NCBI RefSeq assembly: GCF_964355755.1
Contig: NC_092672.1
Location: 23,804,501-23,868,500, forward strand
Reading direction: 5' to 3'
DNA: 64,000 nucleotides
Source: Antedon mediterranea
Lineage: Eukaryota > Echinodermata > Crinoidea > Comatulida > Antedonidae
A program made the position numbers and the translations under genes. Shown here piece after piece: positions 22,321 to 32,500 of this stretch. The notes under the pieces are model-generated. The model did no database searches, had not been told where the DNA came from, and worked only from the letters and a program-made list of their open reading frames with translations. The stretch's first letter is position 1, and every line of letters starts with the position of its first letter.

Positions 22321-22935
22321 GGCGTACTAGTGTTGTTAGGCGCTCTGTTCATTGTAGAGGGCGCCTATACGAACTTATAGAATAGAATATAAATAAATAT
22401 TCTTTAGAAACGTGTAGCTTAAACAGATCTGATATCAATGATCAGTGGCCTCTTGTACCTGACAATGATGGATGCAGCCTGTTTGGTTCTCATTGCTTTT
22501 TCTCAGTGGGTGAAAACGTATAGGAAGGTGCGTTCCCACTCTGTTTGGTTATCCAGAAACAATTCCCGTATCGGATGAGTGCTTTCAACGATGTAATGTA
22601 GACGCGGCAGTATGTGAGCCTATGTCGGTAGAAATCTTGTCGTTTTCGACATGATTTGATTATCGTATACAGATGTGTGCCTGTTATCGTATGTTTGTGA
22701 TACATCGTATTCTTATTTTGTTTTCTAAATAAAATTTTCTAGCCAAAAAAGAAAAAAAAATTGTCGTATGCAGATGTGTGTCTCTTATCGTATATTTACA
22801 ATGTTTTAATATTTCTGTAATAACAAACTAAAAATCGTATTTTAATTTTTTAAATTATTTGTTATCTTTTTTTGATTTCTTACAAAGATAGGGATGATGT
22901 TAACTTGAAATTCATGAAAGCGCCTTGATTGATGC
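22321..22935. other. LINE 3' flank and AT-rich DNA with CGTAT(A/G)CAGATGTGTG words
   Basis: The LINE 3' region includes GGCGCTCTG and AGAGGGCGCC, an imperfect inverted pair. ATCGTATACAGATGTGTG (22663) and CGTATGCAGATGTGTGTCTC (22766) are two related copies. The inverse word ATCGTATACATCTGTATACG lies at 24438, on the other side of the fold-back repeat. No gene is supported. Confidence 0.4.
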
Positions 22936-22971
22936 AAGCATGTATGGAACGCCTCCTCTGCCTTCAGTTCA

Positions 22972-23355
22972 CATTTATCATGCAGTACACACCAATCGTC
23001 ATGCAGTACACACCAATGGTCATGCAGTACACACCAATCGTCATGCAGTACACACCAATCGTCATGCAGTACACACCAAACATCATGCAGTACACACCAA
23101 TCGTCATGCAGTACACACCAATGGTCATGCAGTACACACCAATCGTCATGCAGTACACACCAATGGTCATGCAGTACACACCAATTGTCATGCAGTACAC
23201 ACCAATCGTCGTTCACATTTATCATGCAGTACACACCAATCGTCATGCAGTACACACCAATCGTCATGCAGTACACACCAAACATCATGCAGTACACACC
23301 AATTGTCATGCAGTACACACCAATCGTCATGCAGTACACACCAATCGTCATGCAG
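22972..23355 (+). repeat. 21-bp tandem array, left arm
   Basis: About 18 units of CATGCAGTACACACCAATCG(T), with variants AATGGT, AACAT and AATTGT at the 3' end of the unit. Confidence 0.95.
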
Positions 23356-23689
23356 TCAAATATTGCGTAATTTATACCGCCACCTATCGACAAAATCGAA
23401 TATCACGTGAGGTTTATTAGACGGCTGTAAAACTAAGACTATTTAAACTTCTTTTATGGAATTCAATAATTGCAATGGCCTCCTAGCCGCGCCCGTGTCT
23501 CGCATAATAAATTATTGTATATATAAAAAACAGAGCATTCACAGAGATGTGTAGCGGTTAAAATAAGTACAGTATGTCAAACATAAAAGAAATCTTAGAG
23601 TCGATGGCCTAGTTTTACAGCCGTCTAATAAACGTCACGTGATATTCGATTTTGTCGATAGGTGGCGGTATAAATTACGCAATATTTCA

Positions 23690-24072
23690 CTGCATGACGA
23701 TTGGTGTGTACTGCATGACGATTGGTGTGTACTGCATGACAATTGGTGTGTACTGCATGACCATTGGTGTGTACTGCATGATGTTTGGTGTGTACTGCAT
23801 GACGATTGGTGTGTACTGCATGATGTTTGGTGTGTACTGCATGACGATTGGTGTGTACTGCATGACCATTGGTGTGTACTGCATGACGATTGGTGTGTAC
23901 TGCATGACCATTGGTGTGTACTGCATGATAAATGTGAACGACGATTGGTGTGTACTGCATGACCATTGGTGTGTACTGCATGACCATTGGTGTGTACTGC
24001 ATGACCATTGGTGTGTACTGCATGACCATTGGTGTGTACTGCATGACGATTGGTGTGTACTGCATGACCATT
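23690..24072 (-). repeat. 21-bp tandem array, right arm (inverse orientation)
   Basis: About 18 units of the inverse sequence GATTGGTGTGTACTGCATGA. The same spacer as in the left arm (ATAAATGTGAACG) appears near 23930. Variant order is not identical to the left arm, so the arms have diverged or been re-copied. Confidence 0.95.
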
Positions 24073-24199
24073 GTGAACTGAAGGCAGAGGAGGCGTTCCA
24101 TAAGCATGCAAATGTATTAGACATCGGTCATAATAATATTATTGACAATGGTGCATGCAATACTGTTCTTGATAATGAAACAAACATTAAATTAACATA

Positions 24200-25010
24200 G
24201 CTAAACTATTAACACATCTATGGTCTTTCTCGTTATGCCTGGGGAAGCGATATGGAAACGGTAGTAAAACAGTGTTAGAACATTGCTCCCAAACAGGAAT
24301 AATGTTGCTAAGATACGAAAAGGAAAAGCAGAAAACTCAAAGCAAAGAATACTTTGAAGAGATTTGAAAAAGAGTTGTGTTGACCAGAGGCTATGAATTG
24401 CATAGAGCCAGGCACTCATCGTTTTACAAATATTTATCGTATACATCTGTATACGATAATCAAATCAATGGCACGTTGTTCCCAGAGCAGATTTACGGAT
24501 TTCGAAAAGTATTGAGTTTCATGCATCAAATTATAGCACAGCCAGAAGATTAGTTGAGAAAACCGATATTGAAACTGAAAAGGACCACTTGGCAGTGCAT
24601 CAAGAGCGTAGACTTTAAGGTTGATTTTGGCGAATTTATAGAAAACGCAAACATCGACGTCTTAACCATGTATCATAACGTACTGGGTGGTATTAAACGT
24701 GAAATGAATAGAAAAGACAGTTTCCTACCAAACACTCTGTTCGATGTCATAGAGAACATTAATGTGCCACAGGGACTCTTGTGTCTTCCAAGGTCTTTTA
24801 TAGCAGCCACACAGATGGCTATGCAAAAGGAATATAAATCTACCATGAAGAAATTACATCCCCACGTGACACCGGAGCTCATACAAGAATAGGCCTATGC
24901 TACATTCACTCCATCGGACATTCTGAACGACATACGCATTTCTGAAAGGTTCTGTCTAAAGACAGCCATTCTTTTCTTGTTATTCGGCCGACTTTGACAT
25001 TCGATAGAAC
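24200..25010 (+). pseudogene. Decayed coding-like block of unknown family
   Basis: One frame from about 24210 through 24990 reads as protein with only scattered stops; the longest open part is 24554-24892. Phrases include 'GYELHRARHSSFYKYLSY', 'MYHNVLGGIKREMNRKDSF', 'VPQGLLCLPRSFIAATQMA' and 'TFTPSDILNDIRISERF'. I do not recognise it. It sits just outside the fold-back element. Decay, isolation from promoters and higher GC than the surroundings suggest a mobile or viral origin, but that is inference only. Confidence 0.35.
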
Positions 25011-25199
25011 GTGAAAATCCCTTTATATGCTGGGATGAGGAACATAACCGACTTGAGGAGGAGCCAGCGTTTTCCGGGTTTTTTTAAAATTTGTACTTCA
25101 GCATTGTTGAAACATAGCTTGCGTGCTTTCTCACATATATAAGAAACATATACCTAATAATAGTTTTTTATAATTTTTGTTTCATTAATGGCTTTCAAA

Positions 25200-25860
25200 A
25201 TCATCATAATGACAGAAGATGAATGTCGATAGTATTCGACAGAACAGAGTCTTTTTCAATGTACTAAGCAATGTGGGATGGTAAAGAGTTGGAACAGATT
25301 TCAAGAGTTTCGTCCCGACGATTAAGATCGTGTAATGAGAGTATCCAAGTACCAGTTTCGATTCATGAAGCCTAACGGATTTTCATGTTTGCCAAGAGTG
25401 ATGGTAGACTGGTATTTGCCTTCAAGGACGTCACCATGTACGTTGTAACTTTACAGACGACTTTGAAGAGCACTTTACAAACAGGTGAAATGATGGATAC
25501 ACCAAGACAATTGAAGTTAAGTCAACGCTTTTGCTAAACACCTTTTATCGTGCCAGGGAGTGATTTACGGCAGCGAAATCTGTCAGCCGATGTTGTTTAG
25601 ACAGTATGTAGCCGAACGTTCATCTATAAAATTGACCATGAAACGGCAAAAGATGATCGCTCACGTAAACTGCATGCAAATATTTGCTTGGAGAATGCTA
25701 CCAAACCGAGTCGTTGAAGGCTGTCAGGATGCATGTGTTCTCTTGGTAAAACGCAATCTGCAAAATGTATCATGATGCTTCATAAAGAAGATAGCGTTAT
25801 TCCATCCATAATATGTACACGTTACCTACATCTTTAATAAGTCGTTTGTTATACGCAGTT
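25200..25860 (+). pseudogene. Second decayed coding-like block
   Basis: Several overlapping frames with stops read as protein-like ('SDGRLVFAFKDVTMYVV', 'LQTTLKSTLQTGEMMDTPRQ', 'GKTQSAKCIIMLHKEDSVIP'). It may continue the 24200-25010 block. The family is not recognised. Confidence 0.3.
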
Positions 25861-26170
25861 CATTGTTGCTATTATTATTATTCATAGAGAGCACTCCCGG
25901 ATGCGATCGCCTCCCGGATCACTTCATTATTTACACAGTTCATTGTTGCTATATTATTATTCATAGAGAAATTATGTCTGTAGTTGAATTTAAACAGAAT
26001 GCATGTGTTCTCTTGGTAAAACGCAATCTGCAAAATGTATCATTATGCTTCACAAAGAAGATAGCGTTATTCCATCCATAATCCGTACACGTTACCTACA
26101 TCTTTAATAAGTCGTTTGTTATACACAGTTCATTGTTGCTATATTATTATTCATAGAGAGCACTCCCGGA
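25718..26170 (+). repeat. Direct duplication, about 230 bp
   Basis: The stretch from 'GCATGTGTTCTCTTGGTAAA' to 'GAGAGCACTCCCGGAT' occurs at about 25730-25905 and 25999-26170, with few differences. A shorter third piece (CAGTTCATTGTTGCTATTAT) lies at about 25938. Confidence 0.8.
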
Positions 26171-27060
26171 TCACGTCATTATTTCTTAGAGTATATTTTG
26201 AAACAATTTTAAATAATACAATGTTTAACCAGGTTTTATATTTTTTCTATATATTTGGTAATAATGAAAATAATGTATTTGTTATGTATATTGGAAAAAA
26301 TATATAAAAAGAAATATGATTTACAATATTATTTAAATTATTTGTACTGTATATAATTTGACACACGCACATACAAAGACGCAGACAACTGATGTGTAAA
26401 CTTTTACTTTGATTAGAAGAATTAAATATTGGATTTGATATAATTTAATAATTCTAATTTTTGTTAATTATAATCACAGACAAAATGAGATTTTAGGCTA
26501 TAGTAATCATTCATAATACCATAAGCATTAATCTACAAGCACATTTGTCATAAATGTAGGCCATACAACATTGGAATGTCGGTCCTTGACTCGCTACGGA
26601 TTACCGTAGGTTAGAGCCTGTTTATACGTATGGGCGTAAGCCATGATGTGGTACGCATTGCGTAGCCTACGCCTTGCGTGTGAAGGCACTTACTACGCCA
26701 CGTTCGTGGCGTTAGATAACGAGCCTAACGCTGTGTCGTTTGTTCCACAGTCCATTGTTTCTTGATAATTTATTTATTCAGAGCACACCGGAACACATTT
26801 TTTAAATAATATATTTCTAAACATTTTAATATAATAAAATTTTTAATAACCATATATATTTTTTATATTTTGTAATGACCAATTGATGATTATTTAATTT
26901 GTAGGCCTATATTGGACAAAATAAAAAAAATATATATTTGACATATTATTATTTGATATAATTTAACGTACGCACATAAAGAGACGCAGACAACTAAACT
27001 TTACTTTGATTAGAAGTAATAATTGTTTATTTGATTTGATATAATAATTCTAATATTTGC
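26150..27060 (+). repeat. Diverged AT-rich segmental duplication, two copies about 300 bp each
   Basis: About 26150-26470 and 26770-27057 share in order: an AGAGCAC(T/A)CC start, a run through 'GACGCAGACAACT', 'TTTACTTTGATTAGAAG' and 'ATAATTCTAAT'. The spacer 26590-26735 is a GC-rich patch (GGCGTAAGCC, GCGTAGCCTACGCC) that looks like a MITE remnant. Confidence 0.6.
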
Positions 27061-27083
27061 TACGTCTACTCTAAGACCCGTAA

Positions 27084-27188
27084 GGTCCGTATTAATGACT
27101 GGACTATCTCTGGATTTAGTCTGGACAATCTTTATTCCTGGACTAAACCAGTATTAAAATCGGCAAAAGATAGTCATGAATACGGGCC
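27084..27188. mobile_element. Short MITE with GGNCCGTATTNATGACT termini
   Basis: GGTCCGTATTAATGACT (27084) and AGTCATGAATACGGGCC (ending 27188) are inverted repeats with two mismatches; the spacer is about 70 bp. No coding capacity. Confidence 0.6.
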
Positions 27189-27748
27189 AATGTGATTGTG
27201 GCCTACACTATGCTGTCATTCACAGTACGCATTAACCTCAACAACAGTCACTGATCGTTTTATATTTTAGTACATATATAGATATAGATATCACATACCA
27301 GTTCATAAATCACATTTAGTCCAAAAATATCATAACCAGCAACTACAATTGAAAAACATTTATGTCAACAAGAAAAGCAACTTACAAATATATTAATAAA
27401 CAACTTCACTTAACAGGTCTGCCTCATTATTTAAGCCCTTGTCATGGCACACAACAAAGCGGCAAGTACGCCACCAATATTTTGGAACGTAAGTGATAAC
27501 AGTTATCAGACATTCAAACACTTTCCGTTTATTTAAGTGTTGATATACTATTTGTTAGCAAAGTGTATTTAGAAGTGATAGTGAGTTTACAGTAGGCCTG
27601 TAAAGATGGCCTATGATTGTGTAAATGCTATTTTAGGAAACTAATGCAAACTTTATGTCTGTTCTGTTATACTACTAGTAGGCCTACTTTAACTAAAATC
27701 ATTGGTAATGTTTGTCTTGCTAAAAGATGTTGCTAGTAGTTGTACTCA
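27189..27748. other. AT-rich intergenic DNA
   Basis: I see no gene, repeat or RNA here beyond scattered AGGCCTA words. Confidence 0.5.
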
Positions 27749-28062
27749 AAGATGTATTGTCCCACAAAAACATGAAAAATGAAGATTAATTAAATCAGAC
27801 TTTGAATAGGTTATTTTGTAGTTTTAATAAAGTTAATCACTTCCGTAGAAAAAAAAATGTTTTCACTTATAAAATAACATAATAAATGGTTAAATTCAAC
27901 CAAAAATCCATTGGCTGGCAGCCAATTTGACCATTTTTGCTTAAATACATTTTTTTAGATCCAATTTATCCAAAAGTGGATAACTATCATGTGACATTAA
28001 ATGGCATATTGAAAAAGTTAAAGTTAAAAATTATTTTTCAGGGGGGACAATACATCTTTAAA
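27749..28062. mobile_element. Intact copy of the AAAGATGTATTGTCCC MITE family
   Basis: AAAGATGTATTGTCCC at the left and GGGGACAATACATCTTT at the right are inverted termini. The interior has 'TTAATAAAGTTAATCACTTC' and 'AAAAGTGGATAACTATCA', an imperfect internal palindrome shared by the other copies. About 314 bp, non-coding. Confidence 0.72.
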
Positions 28063-28850
28063 CGAAATTTCCTAGGTTTAATCAATTTAGTAGGCCTAGT
28101 AACCATATGGTCGCAATAAAGTGTATTTTGATTGTATGAGCATTAAGCGATTGATTATTCAAACTTTCGCTTGTCATTTAATTTAATTTAATTGTCATTT
28201 AATATTTAATTTTAATTGGTTAAAACAACGAAATGAATGTGCTCACCCCCACAACTAACGTATGCACTATTTTCTATAAATCGATAACAGGCCTATCAGA
28301 AGTAAAATAGGCATACAACTTATTTTTCTAAGCATGCAATTTGGGTAAAAATACACACAATTTTTCAATAAAAATAGGTAGTCTGTGTAAAAAATAATAT
28401 AAAAATATATTAGTTGTTAAGGTTTTTTTTAAAATTGTTGTAATATTGTTTATGGGGCCCTCAAACGACAACAAAACATAATAATGGCATAAAAATGGCA
28501 AGAGGCATTAATAAAAAGATTAAAATGTAGGGCTACAATAAAACAATGTTAAAAATTGGATTAATTAATATAAGTCATTGCAGTTATTTCCCAGGTACGT
28601 ACTTCTCAAGATCCAGGTCATAGAATGTAGAGTCGCCCACCCTTCTTCAGCAGCAGCACACGTGTGTGATGGCATGATGGCTCATCAAAAAAAGTTGTCA
28701 AAATGAAACATGTATTTATATGGCCCGTGAACATGTTGTTACGTTTGTTACCGGTAATATTTTATGGTAATTAATAATTTATAGAACAGTGAATGTTAGG
28801 AAAAAATGGCGAAATAAATGTAAGGGTACACTCAGCTACTAAACTATAAT
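28063..28850. other. AT-rich intergenic DNA
   Basis: No gene or clear repeat is seen. A slightly GC-richer patch at 28600-28690 is unassigned. Confidence 0.5.
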
Positions 28851-29250
28851 TAGGCCTAGGCCCAGGACTAGGCCTATTAGGCCTAGCATAGGCCTATTAG
28901 GCCTAGCCTAGGCCTAGGCTAAATACTACGTACTAGCTAGGCCTAGCCTAGGCCTAGCTAGGCCTAAGTGTCTGTAGGCCTACTTATGTAGGGTGATGTA
29001 GGCCTAAGGCTATACTAATAACTGCTTTCTCTAGGCCTAGGCCTAAATACTAAATACTACTAACTAGGCCTAGGCCTAGTGTCTGTCTATAGGCCTAGGC
29101 CTACTTACTTATATGTAAGTTGATGTAGGCCTAAGGCTATACTAGACAAAAAGCGTGCTAGAGTAATAGATAGGAGGAGGAACAGGTAAGGCTGGACCAG
29201 GCCTAGTACAAGTTATAGGCTTGTAGCTAGCTAGATACTGTTTAGGCATA
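28851..29250. repeat. Low-complexity TAGGCCTA/CCTAGG-rich block
   Basis: Interspersed AGGCCT and CCTAGG palindromes dominate this block (for example TAGGCCTAGGCCTA). Two longer related units are visible ('GTGTCTGTAGGCCTACTTA' and its near-copy 120 bp on). It lies upstream of the second ROCO gene. A related block is at 44380-44660. Confidence 0.8.
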
Positions 29251-29540
29251 GCCTAACTAGGATCATCATAATAGCAGTTTTCATATGGAATTACGGAAAA
29301 AGGTTAAAGGTTTCAAGATGGTTTTAGGCCTGGGGTTAAACCATATAATATTTATATTATAAATAAAGGAAGTAAATTCATTGGTTAGTGTTCATTAAAT
29401 ATCTTTGTATCAAAATTGATTAAATTCACAGCGTTAATGAATGGTGGCACAGAATAGTTAGCTCTTGTTAAGAAAGCTAAATGTAATACTTTACTCTCTG
29501 TCCAAATTAGCTATTAAATCAAATCAACATCACAGGCAGA

Positions 29541-32500
29541 ATGGCAAAGCATACCAGGTACACACACACTCACATTCCTATTTTTCTAAGGACACAATTA
29601 CAACTCCTCCACTCCCAAAGACTTGTAATAAGACTTTGTTTATGTAGAGCATCTTGTATATTTGTTTGTCTTGTGAACCTAGCTCTGAGGGTCCCTAATG
29701 ATCAGCAATTGCTGGATGGATCACCCTCATTAAATATGGTTTTAAAAAAATATTAAAAACTGTAAATCAAGAAAAACAACATAAAAAAGTAAGTCACAAT
29801 GTGTACATCATCATCATTTGTCAGCTTATTGATCATGTCATCTGATTAAAATTTACTATTAAAATTGTTGTTTGATTGTTGAAGTATTTGGCCCTTTAGT
29901 ATTCTGGGTATGTTGAGGGTTTAAAATAAGATTTTAATGCAACGTAAAAACAATGTAATTGCAGTATACCATCAAATTATTTTCTGTTTTATTATTAATG
30001 CAAACATTCTTTTATAATTATATAATGTCATTTTGTCAGGTTTAATCCATTGCATATAATAACAGATGCAATGGTTAAAACAACGGTGTGTACACCAGAT
30101 GCCAGTAACAAAGAAATGTTGAAAGAAACAACGCAGGATATTTGTAAGTATTCACTTTATTCAGATACATGCTACAACCAAAATAGATGAATTATTTATA
30201 TTTTTTAATTTATTTTTATAATTATTTAGGCAAATTGCCAAGGATAACCATAAGCGAATTAATTCACTATCCTTCTTAAAGGTAGCAATCCTGTTCACAA
30301 GATAAACATACACAATATTATGCTCTACATAACAATAAACAAAGTCTTATTACAATTCTTTGGGAGTGGAGTTGTAATTTGTCATTAGAAAAAATCCTGA
30401 CATGGACATGGACACAGGACCCTTGAATTGGTAGCCAAGCATCATAACTACCAAGCCACAACTTCACTCCAAATTTAAAATTCACCACTGACTGACTGTC
30501 ACAACTTGTTTTTTTTTTTTTTTTACCAAATAATTGTTGTTCTTATATCATGTCATTGTAAATCAATTTAAAAGACACTCTAGGTTTAATATTTGGGTGA
30601 CAATTTGCGACTAGTTCTTGCACACACTTTGATATTTCATAAATGCATGGAGAAAACAACTACCATATAAACATACAAGGTGTTTAAATTCAATTTGAGG
30701 ATAAATTAGTTTTTTAATTATTGCAACAACATCATACAAATGGTTTCAAAGTTTCTATGCTTTTAAAAAACCAATGTAACTGTGTAAGAAATAAAATAAT
30801 ATATACATGATTTTATTAAGATTTTTTAATTTAAAAGCTTTAGACATGTATCAGGATGCTGTCACTGATGTCACAGTTAAACAAATGTTGAAAAGTCCAC
30901 GTCATACAGAAGGATACACACCAAGAGCAGGAGCATCAAAGCAGGAAACAAACTCTGGTAAATAATTTTAATGAAAGTTAATTCAAATTTACTTAAAATT
31001 TCTTTATTGTTATTGTAATCTGCTGTAAAATAAATTAAAAAGTATAAACATAAAAAGCACAAAATACCAATCAATATAAAATTGGTACAAAAAGAGATTC
31101 TTTTAAATAAATTTCATATAAAAGTTTTGATAAAAGACTTTATACAGCATTTTGCTGTGATTACTGCTGTGACATTTGAATTCAAATAGAGAATACAAAA
31201 GGTACACATATTATAATGATGATGGCAAATTGGATCAGGTTGGAATCGACAAAAAATGATTCATTACACTAACCTTTGTTCTTGCCAAGTTAATTTGATT
31301 ATAAAGCATAATGATGAATGCTAATACATTATGCTATTTATAACAAGATAGTATCATCTTTAATTATATCATCACATTTTTCAGATAGTAGACCTGAGAA
31401 AGAGAAAAACCCCACAGGAAGCCAAATTTGCTGAAACATCAACAAGTTCAAATCCAATGCCAAGTCCACAAAAAGAGGGTAAATATTTATTTTGAAATGT
31501 GTTTGATTGTGCTGTTCATACATTTTAATGATATCAGAAATAAAGACTAAAGTGCTAAATATTGAAATGATTAAAGGAGCTGAAATTTAATCATAATCAT
31601 CAGTGTCTGCTAATGAACATATATTATCTTGCAAGTTACTTTGACAGTTAATACTAATATTTGTATATTTGTATTTGTATTGTATTGTATTTGTATTGTA
31701 TTGCATTGGAAATACTTTTTCTTTAAATAAAAAAGTTATAGTTGGTAATCACAATTGAGACCTAATGCAAGTTGTTGTATGTGTTATATATTTTATCACA
31801 ACAGAACCAGTGTATGAAGAAAAACCAGAAATTCCTAAAGGGTTCAGGAACAAATTTGTAAGCAAACTTCGCTCTGCAAGAGAAGGTGGTGACTCTAAAG
31901 TAGATAGCAACAAGTTTGTTATGCATATCTGGGACTTTGGTGGTCAACCAATTTACCATGTGATACAACGGGTAAATTTTATTGGTGTATTTAATTTTTA
32001 TTAATAGAGATTAGTTTTGCCGTCAATATTCAATATACATGCCTTCTTCTGAGCTTCTGTTAGTTTCAGTGTATACTTTGTCTTTTGGCCTTGTTACAAT
32101 ATGAGCACTGAAATCAAAAAGCTTGCTCACTTGATTTGAAGTTAAGAACCTATAATCTTGCTCCAATGTATTACAAAAATGTGGATCTAATATAGTACAA
32201 TATGTCAGTATCAGATATAAAATACAATTATTATTATTATTACAATATTATACATTATTTTATTCTTCATTTAATTTAATAAAGTCAACTCGGTCTCTAG
32301 TGCCTAATTACCAGAAACCAAACCCAGAATTGAGGTCAAAAGTTCCAAATTCTTTTTTACCTTTAAAAATACATTTGGAATATCAGAATTTCTGTAAACC
32401 AAGACATATTATGCCAGCCGAATGGTGTCCAGTTTTGGGAGACTTTAAGTAAAATAGTATTAATTGATGTAATATAATGTATTATTAGCAGAGAGGGATA

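Larger units (their letters stand above)
22936..24110. mobile_element. Fold-back element: about 505-bp inverted arms made of 21-bp tandem repeats
   Basis: The left arm (22936-23440) starts with a GGAACGCCTCCTCTGCC block, then an array of CATGCAGTACACACCAATCG units interrupted by a TTCACATTTATCATG spacer. It ends with unique sequence through GACGGCTGTAAAACTA. The right arm (23607-24110) is its inverse in the same order: unique block, array of the inverse unit, spacer, array, GGCAGAGGAGGCGTTCC. The 167-bp centre is unique. Long inverted repeats made of short direct repeats are the hallmark of Drosophila FB (Foldback) elements. The many open frames here arise because 21 is a multiple of three; I do not call them genes. 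Confidence 0.8.

Noticed and set aside
22936-24110. Possible CRISPR array (21-bp direct repeats)
   Set aside because: Repeats are contiguous with no unique spacers and the host is clearly eukaryotic; the inverted-arm layout fits a fold-back element.
22842-24200. Six to eight overlapping ORFs of 100-180 codons on both strands
   Set aside because: They are produced by a 21-bp repeat without stops; products such as repeated 'HAVHTN' or 'MQYTPIV' are mirror readings of the same array.
24554-24892. Intact small gene
   Set aside because: Similar protein-like texture extends on both sides beyond in-frame stops, so the open part is better read as a piece of a decayed longer frame.
28851-29250. Telomere-like or centromeric satellite
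   Set aside because: The words are irregular short palindromes, not a fixed-period array, and the block is only 400 bp within gene-containing DNA.
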